Origin: Eubacteriales bacterium
GTDB taxonomy: Bacteria; Bacillota; Clostridia; Lachnospirales; Lachnospiraceae
DNA: 64,000 nucleotides
Reading direction: 5' to 3'
NCBI GenBank assembly: GCA_030524545.1
Contig: JAUNGM010000010.1
Location: 62,001-126,000, forward strand
The translations under genes were made by a program, and so were the position numbers. The notes below the pieces were generated by a model. That model did no database searches and was not told the DNA's origin. It was given only the letters and a program-made list of their open reading frames with translations. The number at the start of each line of letters is the position of its first letter. Positions within the stretch are counted from its first letter, which is position 1. Of this stretch, positions 27,013 to 37,286 are shown in pieces.

Positions 27013-29322
27013 ATGTCTTCTATTTTGAGGAAAAGTACCTATTTAAAAAGAGTGGTTATGGTGCTTGTGTTTTTTACTATGGTAATTTGTATTCCTTATG
27101 CGATAACGGTTTATAATACAGCGCAGGGCAAGGTGCTGAGTACCATCCAGAATGCCAATGACCAGAGCCTGCAGCAGATAAAATATAATTATACGGTGAA
27201 TCAGGATACAATGGCGAACCTCTGTATGTCAATTTATTACGATCATGAGAATCAGGGATTGCTGTATAATAGTAATATTTCCTATGCAGAATCAGGGCAG
27301 AAGATGCGGGATATGAAAGCTACCATATTAGCGATCTATCCATCAATCTATGAGGTATCTATTTATAATGGAAGCCGTAATGAATTATATTCCACAAGGG
27401 ATAACCAGCTTGTCTACTTTCAGAACACTGCAGAGTTTATTCAAAATGTCCGGGAGCTTCCCAAACTCCAGCCTATTCTCCGGCGGGTGCCATATGCCGG
27501 GACGGAGAATTATATTTATGTATTTTCGTATTTCTTTTATGAATATACGGATGCGGAAAATAAACCGTCGAGTTATGTGCTGCTGGAACAGAATGCGAAC
27601 TGGCTGATCAATAATTTTACAACGGCAGGTTACATGAACAGTGATCTGCCGGGACGGATCTATCTCGTTGATAAGGACAATAAGATCTGTTCAGATACGG
27701 AGGTGTCCGATGCGGACCTGGAATTGCTGAGTAAAAATCCGCCCTCAGAATCTCTGATGGAGGGAGAGAAGGACGCAGTATATTATACGGACAGTGTTTA
27801 TGGCAGGGAGTATCTGGTTACTCGGTTGTCCCTGAACGACTGGGGCGACTCGCTGATCATGATCCAGGATTATGATCAGGTTTTGTCAGAACTGAAATCT
27901 CTGCAAAAGACCTATTGGCTGATCATCGGAATATGGGCCTTTGTGTATTTGATCGCAATTATCCTGATCGGAAAGCATTTGTATCGTCCGATTGATAATC
28001 TTGTGAAATTCATTAATGATCTGGATGGTAAGAAAAAGGTGGTATCCGATGCAAATGAATTCAGCCAGATCATGGAATTGTACAAAGAAGCCCACGAAAA
28101 GCTGCTGGATAAAAATGAGGCAAAGCAGGCTTTCATGCGAAGATATCAGTTCGAAAAATTACTGACGGATGAGAAGGCCACTGTCTGGAATGAAATCTGC
28201 TCCTATCTTCCGGGGCACTGGCTGGTAATAGCGGAGAAGTATACGCTGCGTGTTTTAAAGGTGAAGATCCAGATGGATAGGGAGCAGGAATCCTCCGCTT
28301 CTGAGGAGGACAAACGCCTGTATCAGTTTGTTGTACAAAATGTCCTTTCTGAATTGATGGAAAAAGAATATCCGGCAGAGATCTTTCAACTGGGGGATGA
28401 TTCCATCTGCGGCATCATACAGGCAGGTGAAGGAACGACGGACGTAAAACTTGAGGGAATTCTTCAGGAGACCCAGCAATATGCAAAGCGCTATATGAAT
28501 ATTTCTTTCTGTGCGGCATACAGCGGCATTGCAGATAGTCCGATGAAGCTGAATACTCTTTATAAGCAGACAGATGAGCTTTTGCAGTACCGGTTTGTCT
28601 ATGGAAAGGGCGCTATTATGAATGCCCGGTTGTGTAAGGAAAATATGGAAAATGAAAATACGGTTTATCCGGAAAGCTTAGAGCGGAAACTGCTTGCGGA
28701 GGTGAAATGCGGAAATCTGGAAAGTGCACAGCGCATGACAGAGGAAATCTTTGATTATATCGGGACGATGCGGTATGAGAATATCCGAACCTGTATTATG
28801 ACGCTGGCAAATAACCTGCACTTCACGTTAAAAGAGCTGTACACACATAAGGGAACACTGGCCAGATTCCAGTTTGACCAGATATACCCTTTGATTTCAA
28901 AAGCCAGCGACCTGGATGATCTGGAAACGCATATGAAAGAATATATAGAGTCTGCACTATGTGCACTTACCCAGAAAAATGAGACAGATAAAGGGCAGAT
29001 ATTTGTGCAGAATGTGCAGGCATATGTGGAGGAGAATTATAGTGATCCGAATCTGTCTTCCCATAGTGTCGGGGATCATCTTGGCCTTACCGGAAAGTAT
29101 GTCATGAAAAAATTCCAGGACTATACAGGAGGTTCCCTAAACGATTACATCTACAAGGTACGTATGGGTAAGGCAGCACAGTTGTTGATCAGCAGTCATA
29201 CTTCCATCAGCAAAGTGGCGGAGCAAGTGGGAATCCTGAATGAGAATTATTTTTACAGATTGTTTAAAAAAGCATACGGATGTACACCGAGAGAGTATTC
29301 CAATCAAAACAGGCAATACTGA
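27013..29322 (+). CDS. Membrane-bound AraC-type regulator (YesS-like)
   Basis: A 769-residue one-component membrane regulator. A first transmembrane helix (VVMVLVFFTMVICIPYAI, about 14-32) leads into an extracellular sensing region of about 250 residues, and a second helix (TYWLIIGIWAFVYLIAIILIG, about 300-320) into a HAMP-like segment, a divergent cytoplasmic middle and a C-terminal AraC-type DNA-binding domain (about 665-769; VGDHLGLTGKYVMKKFQDYTG and VAEQVGILNENYFYRLFKKA). It starts at ATG 27013 behind GGGGGAGGAG. It directly precedes the LplB/YtcP-type importer operon, which it is likely to activate in response to an external sugar. Confidence 0.9.
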   Translation: MSSILRKSTYLKRVVMVLVFFTMVICIPYAITVYNTAQGKVLSTIQNANDQSLQQIKYNYTVNQDTMANLCMSIYYDHENQGLLYNSNISYAESGQKMRDMKATILAIYPSIYEVSIYNGSRNELYSTRDNQLVYFQNTAEFIQNVRELPKLQPILRRVPYAGTENYIYVFSYFFYEYTDAENKPSSYVLLEQNANWLINNFTTAGYMNSDLPGRIYLVDKDNKICSDTEVSDADLELLSKNPPSESLMEGEKDAVYYTDSVYGREYLVTRLSLNDWGDSLIMIQDYDQVLSELKSLQKTYWLIIGIWAFVYLIAIILIGKHLYRPIDNLVKFINDLDGKKKVVSDANEFSQIMELYKEAHEKLLDKNEAKQAFMRRYQFEKLLTDEKATVWNEICSYLPGHWLVIAEKYTLRVLKVKIQMDREQESSASEEDKRLYQFVVQNVLSELMEKEYPAEIFQLGDDSICGIIQAGEGTTDVKLEGILQETQQYAKRYMNISFCAAYSGIADSPMKLNTLYKQTDELLQYRFVYGKGAIMNARLCKENMENENTVYPESLERKLLAEVKCGNLESAQRMTEEIFDYIGTMRYENIRTCIMTLANNLHFTLKELYTHKGTLARFQFDQIYPLISKASDLDDLETHMKEYIESALCALTQKNETDKGQIFVQNVQAYVEENYSDPNLSSHSVGDHLGLTGKYVMKKFQDYTGGSLNDYIYKVRMGKAAQLLISSHTSISKVAEQVGILNENYFYRLFKKAYGCTPREYSNQNRQY

Positions 29323-29351
29323 TGAGTTGAAATACTAATGAACAGGTATCG

Positions 29352-29392
29352 GCGGGGATGCTGCAGAATTTTCTGCGGTATCCCCGCTTTTT
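29352..29392 (+). terminator. Terminator after the YesS-like regulator
   Basis: GCGGGGATGCTGCAGAA pairs with TTCTGCGGTATCCCCGC, followed by TTTTT. Confidence 0.85.
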
Positions 29393-29520
29393 CGCATTGC
29401 GGAAATTTCAAAAGACAAGCACACAGGCTCTGTATTTCGTGCCGAAACAGGCTCTTATAAACTGTAATATTGTCTCTTTTTCTCTACAAAAAGATGCAGA
29501 TAGGCCGAGTTTGCCCTTTT

Positions 29521-29548
29521 TTAACATAAATCAGGAAGATTTTATACT
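29521..29548 (+). promoter_or_regulatory. Candidate promoter of the LplB-type importer operon
   Basis: TTAACA at 29521, a 16-base spacer and TATACT at 29543-29548, leaving a leader of about 115 bases before the TTG start. The 29323-29668 gap holds only this and the terminator before it. Confidence 0.4.
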
Positions 29549-29668
29549 ATTTTTTTAAAAAACGTCCCTCTATACTGGGAACCAGGAAAAACAAATCCCG
29601 GGACAAGAACCTGCAAAACTGAAACTAAAAAGAAATTAAGAAAGAATAAAGAAGAAGGAGGTATTCAT

Positions 29669-30580
29669 TTGAAAAGGAAAAAAAGCAGGAAAAAGATGAA
29701 CTGGAATCTTATGATCCTTGCGCTTCCGGGCCTGATCTTTTTGCTTGCATTTAACTATGTACCATTGTTTGGTTTGATCATTCCTTTTAAAAATGTAGAT
29801 TATGCAAAAGGTATTTTTAAAAGTGACTGGGTTGGGTTCGACAACTTTAAGTTCTTTTTCCAGTCACAGGATGCATTTCGGGTTACAAGAAATACATTGC
29901 TGCTGAATTTTACATTTATAGCTGTGACAATGGTGCTGTCAATTATCCTGGCCCTGATGCTGTTTGAATTATCAAAAGGACAGGTAAAAATCTACCAGAC
30001 GGCATTATTTGTACCATATTTTATTTCCTGGATCGTAGCCAGCTATGTGCTTTATGCATTGCTGAACCCGCAGTTGGGAATGCTCCCGAATCTTTTGAAG
30101 GATATGGGGAAAGCGGCGCCGAATTTTTATAATGAACCGAAATACTGGCCGTTTATTTTAACTGTCTGCTATTTGTGGAAGAACATCGGATATATGACCA
30201 TTCTGTTCTATACCACATTGATGGGAATTGATTCCTCATATTTTGAAGCAGCAGCTATTGACGGGGCGGGAAAGCTGAAAAGGGCGTTCTATATTTCCCT
30301 TCCCTGCCTGAAGCCGGTCATCATCATTATGTCGCTGCTGCAGATCGGAAAGATTTTCTATGCGGACTTCGGAATGTTCTATTTCCTTACAAGGAATTCA
30401 GGAACGTTGTATTCCGTTACGGATGTAATTGATACCTATGTTTTCCGTGCTCTGCGTGTTACGGGCAATATCGGAATGTCCTCTGCGGTAGGTCTGTATC
30501 AGTCTCTGGTCGGATTTGCACTTGTGCTGATCAGCAACCTGGTTGTGCGGAAGATTGACAAGGACAGCGCGATCTTCTAG
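29669..30580 (+). CDS. Carbohydrate ABC transporter permease (LplB-like)
   Basis: A 303-residue permease of the LplB/aldouronate-oligosaccharide type. It has six predicted helices, a basic N-terminus (KRKKSRKKMNWN) followed by ALPGLIFLLAFNYVPLFGLIIPF, and the EAA loop SYFEAAAIDGAGKLKRAFYISLPCLKP. The TTG at 29669 is taken as start because GAAGGAGG lies seven bases upstream; the first in-frame ATG (29696) has no ribosome binding site. First gene of an importer operon without its own ATPase gene. Confidence 0.92.
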   Translation: MKRKKSRKKMNWNLMILALPGLIFLLAFNYVPLFGLIIPFKNVDYAKGIFKSDWVGFDNFKFFFQSQDAFRVTRNTLLLNFTFIAVTMVLSIILALMLFELSKGQVKIYQTALFVPYFISWIVASYVLYALLNPQLGMLPNLLKDMGKAAPNFYNEPKYWPFILTVCYLWKNIGYMTILFYTTLMGIDSSYFEAAAIDGAGKLKRAFYISLPCLKPVIIIMSLLQIGKIFYADFGMFYFLTRNSGTLYSVTDVIDTYVFRALRVTGNIGMSSAVGLYQSLVGFALVLISNLVVRKIDKDSAIF

Positions 30581-30594
30581 GAGGTGATGAAAAA

Positions 30595-31485
30595 ATGATA
30601 GAAAAAAGATCAAACAGGTATGTACAGAAAATAGTTTTTAATGGAGTATTTATTCTTCTGGCAGTGATCTGTGTATTCCCGCTGCTTCTGATCGTGTCTG
30701 CGGCATTTACGGAGGAGACAAGCCTTGCAGTTGAAGGATATAAGCTCTGGCCCAGTAAGTTTTCTCTGGATGCTTTTTCCTACATACTAAAAAGCCCGAA
30801 GCAGATCCTGATGTCTTACGGAGTAACGATATTTGTGACGGTTGTGGGTACGATCGGCGGGTTGTTGACCACATCCATGCTGGCTTATGTAATTGCGAGA
30901 AAGGATTTTAAATTTTCAAGAATACTGTCGTTCCTGGTATTTTTTACACTGCTGTTTAATGGCGGTATGGTGCCTTCATATATTATGATCTCGAAGTATT
31001 ACCATTTAAAAGATACCATTTGGGCATTGATTCTGCCGTATATTGTCATACCGTGGCATGTGTTTCTGATGAAAGGATTTTTTGCAGATATTCCCATGTC
31101 CCTGGTGGATGCGGCAAAAATGGACGGAGCCAGCGAGATGCGCGTCTTTTTCAGCATCATCGTTCCGGTGTCAAAGCCGGCATTTGCAACCATCGGACTG
31201 CTGACCGCCTTTACTTACTGGAATGACTGGTGGCTGTCCATGTTATACATTGATGATGCAAAGCTGACATCGCTTCAGTATTATTTGTACCGTATCATGA
31301 ATAACATACAGTTTTTGACAACCTCTATGCAGGCCGGGAACATCAGCATAGATATCAGTAATATGCCGAATGAAACGGCACGTATGGCACTCTGTCTGCT
31401 GGCAGCAGGCCCTATGCTGGTAATCTTCCCATTCTTCCAGAAGTATTTTGTAAAGGGACTGACAGTAGGAGCCGTGAAAGAATAA
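30595..31485 (+). CDS. Carbohydrate ABC transporter permease (YtcP/LplC-like)
   Basis: A 296-residue partner permease with the EAA loop MSLVDAAKMDGASEMRVFFSIIVPVSKP and the family's usual C-terminus (FPFFQKYFVKGLTVGAVKE). It starts 14 bases after the LplB-like gene, behind AGGAGGTGAT. It forms the membrane channel with the preceding protein. Confidence 0.93.
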   Translation: MIEKRSNRYVQKIVFNGVFILLAVICVFPLLLIVSAAFTEETSLAVEGYKLWPSKFSLDAFSYILKSPKQILMSYGVTIFVTVVGTIGGLLTTSMLAYVIARKDFKFSRILSFLVFFTLLFNGGMVPSYIMISKYYHLKDTIWALILPYIVIPWHVFLMKGFFADIPMSLVDAAKMDGASEMRVFFSIIVPVSKPAFATIGLLTAFTYWNDWWLSMLYIDDAKLTSLQYYLYRIMNNIQFLTTSMQAGNISIDISNMPNETARMALCLLAAGPMLVIFPFFQKYFVKGLTVGAVKE

Positions 31486-31593
31486 AAAAATAGAAGCCTC
31501 AAAGAAACAGGGTTTCCAGTACAAAACAGGATTTTCGGCATTTGACAAATGCCTGTAAAAATATTTAAAATCATATTAGGAGGAAAAGAAAAT

Positions 31594-33054
31594 ATGAAAC
31601 GAAAAACAGCGATCTTCTTAACAGCAGCTTTGGCACTTGGTGTAATGGGTACAGGAGTTACCTGTTATGCGGATGAACCGGTGGAACTGACCTGGTATGT
31701 GGGCGGAAATGGCCCGCAGGCAGATCTGAACACCGTATTGGAGGAAGTCAATGCCTATCTGACGGATAAACTGAACTGTACTCTGAAAATCGTGGAAACC
31801 GATTTCGGAAGCTACGATCAGAAGATGCAGATGGTCATTGGATCAGGAGAAGAATTTGACCTTTGCTACACTGCAAACTGGAGCAACAATTTCTATAATA
31901 ACGTCAATAAAAATGCATTCCTGGAACTGAATGACCTGCTTGACGAATATGCACCGGAGCTGGTAGATGCCGTACCGCAGGCAGGCTGGGATGCTGCAAC
32001 AGTAAGCGGAAATATTTATGCGGTTCCCAATATGCAGATCTGGACCATGACAAACTGCCTTAGTATTGATAAAGAGTATGTAGACAAATATAATTTTGAT
32101 GTGGATTCCGTAAAAGAACTGAAGGATCTGGAACCGCTCCTTGCAGCAATCAAGGAAGACAATCCGGATATGTATCCATTTGCAGCAGATGCAGGCGGTA
32201 TTCTCGGTATGATGACACAGGCTATGGGCTATGACGAGCTTGCAGGAAGACATATTCCAGGTGTCGTAATGCTGGATGATGAAGAACTGAAGGTAGTAAA
32301 CCAGTTTGAGCTTCCGCAGGTAATGGATCATTATAAACTGATGTATGATTGGAGCCAGAAGGGATATATCCGTCCGGACGCTTCCACAATTACCAGCTAT
32401 ACGGCAGACCTTGCAGCAGGAAAACATGCGGCCAGAGTAGTAGGCAACTTAAAACCGGGCATTGAAGTGGGCGAGTCCGAAATGTACGGCGGCAAAGAGA
32501 TAGTTATGGTACAGCTTTCCGATTCCTGGCTTCCGACTTCCGGAATTACCGCAACTATGACAGCCGTAAGCCGTACCTCCAAAAATCCGGAAAAGGCCGT
32601 AGAATTTTTGAATCTGTTTAATACGGACAAATATCTGTACAACCTGATCACCCAGGGTGTTGAAGGTGTTCATTATGAGAAACTGGACGGCGACTACATT
32701 GCCCCGATCGAAAACTCTGGATATGCACCGAATGCAGACTGGATGTACGGAAATCAGTTCCTGGCATACTTAAAAGAAGGTCAGGTAGAAGATGACTGGG
32801 AGCAGACTATTGCCATGAATGAAGCAGGAAAGACTTCCGTAGCCTTTGGATTTGTATTCGATTCAACAACTGTTCAGAACGAGATTGCAAGTGTCAGCGC
32901 AGTAGTACAGGAATACCAGCTGAGTCTGGATACAGGCGCCGTAGATCCGGAAACAGTTATGCCGGAGTTCCTGAATAAGCTGGAACAGGCAGGCAGCCAG
33001 GTCATCATTGATGAAATCCAGAGACAGTTAGATGAGTGGAGCGCAAACAAATAA
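31594..33054 (+). CDS. Extracellular solute-binding protein of LplA/oligosaccharide type
   Basis: A 486-residue binding protein for the LplB/YtcP importer. The signal sequence MKRKTAIFLTAALALGVMG leads to TGVTCYADEPVELTWYVG. The cysteine at residue 24 has Thr before it and Gly at -3, a poor lipobox, while CYA-DEP fits signal peptidase I, so lipid anchoring is unclear. The mature part has the family pattern GGNGPQADLNTVLEEVNAYL, YDQKMQMVIGSGEEFDLCYT and a C-terminal ELDEIQRQLDEW-like helix. ATG 31594 follows TAGGAGG. A GGCATTT/AAATGCC hairpin (31537-31553) lies upstream. Confidence 0.92.
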   Translation: MKRKTAIFLTAALALGVMGTGVTCYADEPVELTWYVGGNGPQADLNTVLEEVNAYLTDKLNCTLKIVETDFGSYDQKMQMVIGSGEEFDLCYTANWSNNFYNNVNKNAFLELNDLLDEYAPELVDAVPQAGWDAATVSGNIYAVPNMQIWTMTNCLSIDKEYVDKYNFDVDSVKELKDLEPLLAAIKEDNPDMYPFAADAGGILGMMTQAMGYDELAGRHIPGVVMLDDEELKVVNQFELPQVMDHYKLMYDWSQKGYIRPDASTITSYTADLAAGKHAARVVGNLKPGIEVGESEMYGGKEIVMVQLSDSWLPTSGITATMTAVSRTSKNPEKAVEFLNLFNTDKYLYNLITQGVEGVHYEKLDGDYIAPIENSGYAPNADWMYGNQFLAYLKEGQVEDDWEQTIAMNEAGKTSVAFGFVFDSTTVQNEIASVSAVVQEYQLSLDTGAVDPETVMPEFLNKLEQAGSQVIIDEIQRQLDEWSANK

Positions 33055-33106
33055 GTTAGCAAATAAATAAGTCGGTAAATAAGTCGACAAAGATATGAAA
33101 CAGGCG

Positions 33107-33143
33107 GCGGTCCGGAAGAGCTTTTTACCGGGCCGCTATTTTT
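33107..33143 (+). terminator. Terminator after the binding protein gene
   Basis: GCGGTCCGG (33107-33115) pairs with CCGGGCCGC (33128-33136), with one G-T pair, and ends in TATTTTT. It lies 130 bases before the hydrolase genes begin; read-through may still link them. Confidence 0.75.
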
Positions 33144-33184
33144 AAATAAGTAACGAATCGAAATGCTGTTCGGGGAGGGATATC

Positions 33185-35395
33185 ATGGGATATCAGGTAA
33201 TGATAAAACAGTATAAAGGCAGTATTCCGGTAAAAACGGAATGCTGGGAGCTTGACGGAACAAGAACAGAGCAGAGTATAAATATGGAGACCATACCCTG
33301 TTTCCTTCGGTGCACCAGAAAGAAGGAAGCGGGATCAGAACATTTTATGGTAAGAGCAATGCTGACGAAGACATTGAAAGAACCTGTTTCCGTAGCATTG
33401 GAGTATACGCAGGAGAAGTGGTCGGGGAAAGAATATGTATTTTTACCGGCCGCCGTATATGATGGCAACCGCATGACCAGTATCCGGATTCCGTATCCGC
33501 CGTACCATGCAGAGAAAACGGAAGCAGGCTGGGAGCCGTTTATCACGGATATTCCTCACTTGGATAAGGATGGAAAAGAGTCCCGTATCCAGTTTTGTTC
33601 CGGGGATATGAGTACGCCTGCTATGGGCTATTATTCCGGAGAGAAAAAGGAAGGGCTCTTGATTCTGGCAAAGCATATGGTGCACGGAAGATATACAGGC
33701 TTTACCGTGAGCCAAAAGCAGGGACAGATGGGCTTTTCTGTGTCATGTCCTGCGGTAAGGGAGAAAACAAAATATTTCTTTGGAAAGCTTCCTGATGGGT
33801 CAGGCTTTTTTCCTGTCTGTGATGCTGTTTCTGATGATGAGGGCATCCGGCTGCAGGTCGGTGAGGAGATTGAGCTTGAGGTATCCTTTTACCGGATTCC
33901 GGCGCAGGATTTAACCGGGTATTTTGCCGCATTTCATGACCTGCGGGAGAGCCTGGAAACAGGAGACGCATATGCAAGCATTCCATTTTCCAAAGCGTAC
34001 ACAGCAATAAAAGAAAAATATATAGAGAGGAACTTCTCTGAAGAAGGCTATTTCTGCGTAGGAACAGAAAGTGATGCTCCGCCGGCCTGCTGGCAGGCAG
34101 GATGGGTAGGCGGGGGGATAAATTCCTATCCGTTTCTGATGGAGGATGATGGAAGAGCATATGAGCAGGCACTGAGCACTATCCGCTTTATTATAGAAAA
34201 ACTTCAGTATGAAAATGGATGGTATGTTCCCATGTATGCGAAAGGAATAAAATATGGAGATGATTCCATGGAACCGGACAGCCGGATTCTTCTTGTGCGC
34301 AAAGACGCAGATCTTCTCTATTTTCTTCTAAAGCAGGCAATGTATCTACGGGAACACGGGCGTCACTGGAAAAAGCTGGAAGAAGGTATTGCTCTTGCAG
34401 CGGATGCAATGGTACGCTTTTATAAGAAAAACGGACAGTTGGGCCAGTTTATCCATATGAAAGAGGAGAGGATTGTCCAGGGAGATACTGCCAGTGCCGC
34501 GATCGCACCGGCTGCTCTGGCCCTGGCATATGAATATCTTGGCAGACAGGAGTATCTGGATGCTGCGGAAGCATTGGGAGAATTGTATTGGGATCAATAC
34601 CTAAAACGGGGAATCATGAATGGAGGACCGGGGGAAATCTGCCAGGCACCGGACAGCGAATCAGCCTTTGCATTCCTGGAAACCTGTGTGCAGTTATATG
34701 AGACAACAGGAAAGGCGCAATGGCTTAAGGCCGCAAAAGAAGCATTTGAATTGGCTGTGACCTGGGTGATCAGCTATGATTTTTCATTTCCTGAAGGAAG
34801 CACTGCAAAAAAACTTGGTATCCATACGATGGGGACAGTGTTTGCCAATGCACAAAATAAACATTCTGCACCGGGAATCTGTACCCTGTCCGGAAATTCC
34901 ATGCTGAAGCTTTACCGCTTTACCGGAGATAAAAAATATCTGCGGTGGCTTGGACGCATCAGCCATGCGGTTTCCCAATTTGTCTCTTTAACGGAACGGC
35001 CAATAAAATCTCTGGAAGGCCCGGATCTTCCTTCCGGGTACATCAATGAACGTGTACAGACCAGTGACTGGGAGGGCAAAGAAACCGTCGGAGAATTTTT
35101 ATATGCATCCAACTGGCCGGAGGTAACGATGCTGCTTACCTATGTAGAAGTGCCGGGAATCTATGTGGATCTGGACCGGAGGGAAGTGTTCTGTTTTGAC
35201 CATGTGACTGCAGAGCTGGTTCAGAAGGATTCCGGAGAAATGATGCTGAAAGTAACAAATGATACAATCTATGATGCGGTTGTGACACTGATGGCCGACC
35301 ATAGCAGAAGCGGAAATGCCATCGGACATGGCTATTATGAAACGATGCAGAAAATTCAGATTTCATCAGGAAAGGAAATAACCATTGGATTTTAA
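33185..35395 (+). CDS. Unclassified six-hairpin-like glycoside hydrolase candidate
   Basis: A 736-residue cytoplasmic protein I cannot assign to a numbered family. The N-terminal third (about 1-250) is beta-rich. The rest (about 270-640) is alpha-helical with regularly spaced helix pairs (AAIAPAALALAYEYLGRQEYLDAAE, ETCVQLYETTGKAQWLKAAKEA-like units) typical of an (alpha/alpha)6 barrel, and a short beta C-terminus follows. Candidate catalytic acids lie in PFLMEDDGRAY, EDGDSMEPDSR-like and NERVQTSDWEGKE segments, but I cannot tell which. It starts behind GGGGAGG. Its stop overlaps the GH3 start by 11 bases, so the two are coupled and probably act on the same imported sugar. Confidence 0.6.
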   Translation: MGYQVMIKQYKGSIPVKTECWELDGTRTEQSINMETIPCFLRCTRKKEAGSEHFMVRAMLTKTLKEPVSVALEYTQEKWSGKEYVFLPAAVYDGNRMTSIRIPYPPYHAEKTEAGWEPFITDIPHLDKDGKESRIQFCSGDMSTPAMGYYSGEKKEGLLILAKHMVHGRYTGFTVSQKQGQMGFSVSCPAVREKTKYFFGKLPDGSGFFPVCDAVSDDEGIRLQVGEEIELEVSFYRIPAQDLTGYFAAFHDLRESLETGDAYASIPFSKAYTAIKEKYIERNFSEEGYFCVGTESDAPPACWQAGWVGGGINSYPFLMEDDGRAYEQALSTIRFIIEKLQYENGWYVPMYAKGIKYGDDSMEPDSRILLVRKDADLLYFLLKQAMYLREHGRHWKKLEEGIALAADAMVRFYKKNGQLGQFIHMKEERIVQGDTASAAIAPAALALAYEYLGRQEYLDAAEALGELYWDQYLKRGIMNGGPGEICQAPDSESAFAFLETCVQLYETTGKAQWLKAAKEAFELAVTWVISYDFSFPEGSTAKKLGIHTMGTVFANAQNKHSAPGICTLSGNSMLKLYRFTGDKKYLRWLGRISHAVSQFVSLTERPIKSLEGPDLPSGYINERVQTSDWEGKETVGEFLYASNWPEVTMLLTYVEVPGIYVDLDRREVFCFDHVTAELVQKDSGEMMLKVTNDTIYDAVVTLMADHSRSGNAIGHGYYETMQKIQISSGKEITIGF

Positions 35396-37265
35396 GAAGA
35401 GAGCAAGAGAACTTGTAGAAAAAATGACTTTGGCAGAAAAAACAGCACAAATGAAGTATGATGCACCTGCAATAGAAAGGCTCCAAGTCCCGGCATATAA
35501 CTGGTGGAATGAAGGGCTGCATGGAGTGGCACGCGCCGGAAGAGCGACTGTTTTTCCGCAGGCGATCGGCATGGCGGCAAGTTTCAATACGGATCTGATG
35601 TTTGAAACGGCTGAAGCAATCTCGGATGAGGCGAGAGCAAACTACAATGAGTACAAAAAATTCGGGGAAACGGATATTTACCAGGGGCTTACTTACTGGG
35701 CTCCGAATATTAACATCTTTCGTGATCCAAGATGGGGACGCGGCCACGAAACTTATGGAGAAGACCCGTATCTGACAGGAAGGATGGGCACTGCATTTAT
35801 CAAAGGCCTGCAGGGAAATGGAAAATACCGCAAAGTGGATGCCACGCTGAAGCATTATGCAGTACACAGCGGCCCGGAAAGCGAACGCCATTCGTTTGAC
35901 GCAGTTGTTGACAAAAAGGATTTATATGAAACCTATTTATGGGCATTTCAATATTGTATAGAAAATGCGGATCCATCGGCTGTCATGGGGGCTTACAACA
36001 GAGTAAACGGAGAGCCCTGCTGTGCGAGCAACTATCTGCTTCATGATGTTCTGCGCGGTGAATTTGGATTTAAAGGCTACGTAGTATCTGACTGCGGTGC
36101 GATCTGCGATATCAACCAGCATCATCAGGTAACGGAAAATGAAGCAGAAAGTGCAGCCTTAGCTGTAAATAACGGCTGTGAGTTAAACTGTGGAACTGCT
36201 TACAAGTGGCTGAAAACTGCGGTTGCCATGGGCCTCATCAGTGAACAGACAATTACGGAAGCAGTTGTGAAGCTGTTTACCGCCCGTTTTAGACTGGGGA
36301 TGTTTGATGATGATTGTGAGTATGATGAAATTCCGTATGATGTGATCGAATGCGAAAGGCATATGGAAATAAATCGGAAAATGGCCGGAGAGAGTATCGT
36401 TCTGTTGAAAAATAACGGGATACTTCCCCTTAGCAGAGATAAAAAAATAGCGGTCATTGGCCCTAACGCGGATTCAAAGACGATCCTTTTGGGCAATTAT
36501 AACGGAACTCCGTCCAAGTATTATACGATACTGCGGGGGCTGCAGGAATACACAGAACCTATTTATGCAAAAGGCTGCCATCTCTTTGACGACAAGGCCA
36601 ACATAAACAGTTTGGGTACAAGTGAAAAAGAAGCCATTATTGCAGCAAATCATGCAGATGTTGTGATTATGTGCATGGGGCTTGATCCTTCTCTGGAAGG
36701 GGAGGAAGGAGACGGATATAACAGTGATGCGAGCGGTGACAAACTGGACCTGGAACTTCCCCTTTCTCAAAAGAAACTGTACAATGCGGTCATGAAACTG
36801 GGAAAGCCTGTTATCTTTATCAATGTAAGCGGAAGCTGTGTGAATCTTTCCGCTCAGAAAAAAGAATGCGATGCAATTTTACAGTGCTTCTATCCGGGAG
36901 CAATGGGAGGGCTGGCAGCAGCAGATATTATCTTTGGCGAGGTATCGCCCAGCGGACGGCTTCCCATTACATTCTATGAAAGTACAAAAGATCTGCCTGA
37001 TTTTGATGATTATTCTATGGAAAACAGAACGTATCAGTTCTATCAGGGGAAACCGGTGTTTGAATTTGGACATGGGCTTACGTATGCTGATCTATCAGAA
37101 AAGTGGCTTGATGAAAACACGGTTGAAGTGACAAATCATGGGCCTGTGGATACGGAATATTCCATACTGAAGTTTCAATATATTCCCCATAAGAAGTTAT
37201 GTGGATTTCAAAAAGTGTTTATCCGTCATGGGGAAACGATGAAGATAACGTTTGACGGAGAGTAG
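35385..37265 (+). CDS. GH3 beta-glycosidase, probably beta-xylosidase/beta-glucosidase
   Basis: A 626-residue GH3 enzyme without signal peptide. The TIM-barrel domain carries NWWNEGLHGVARAGRATVFP, the APNINIFRDPRWGRGHETYG block and the nucleophile motif GYVVSDCGAICDI with Asp at residue 236. The second domain has the acid/base region LDPSLEGEEGDGYNSDASGD. The WWNEGLHG and HHQVTENEAESAALAVNNGC features are of the xylosidase-like GH3 branch. The C-terminal fibronectin-like part is short. TTG 35385 is the likely start, with AGGAAAGGA upstream, overlapping the previous gene. Exact substrate is inferred from context. Confidence 0.9.
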   Translation: MDFKKRARELVEKMTLAEKTAQMKYDAPAIERLQVPAYNWWNEGLHGVARAGRATVFPQAIGMAASFNTDLMFETAEAISDEARANYNEYKKFGETDIYQGLTYWAPNINIFRDPRWGRGHETYGEDPYLTGRMGTAFIKGLQGNGKYRKVDATLKHYAVHSGPESERHSFDAVVDKKDLYETYLWAFQYCIENADPSAVMGAYNRVNGEPCCASNYLLHDVLRGEFGFKGYVVSDCGAICDINQHHQVTENEAESAALAVNNGCELNCGTAYKWLKTAVAMGLISEQTITEAVVKLFTARFRLGMFDDDCEYDEIPYDVIECERHMEINRKMAGESIVLLKNNGILPLSRDKKIAVIGPNADSKTILLGNYNGTPSKYYTILRGLQEYTEPIYAKGCHLFDDKANINSLGTSEKEAIIAANHADVVIMCMGLDPSLEGEEGDGYNSDASGDKLDLELPLSQKKLYNAVMKLGKPVIFINVSGSCVNLSAQKKECDAILQCFYPGAMGGLAAADIIFGEVSPSGRLPITFYESTKDLPDFDDYSMENRTYQFYQGKPVFEFGHGLTYADLSEKWLDENTVEVTNHGPVDTEYSILKFQYIPHKKLCGFQKVFIRHGETMKITFDGE

Positions 37266-37286
37266 CAGTTGAAGAGGAGATAGAAG

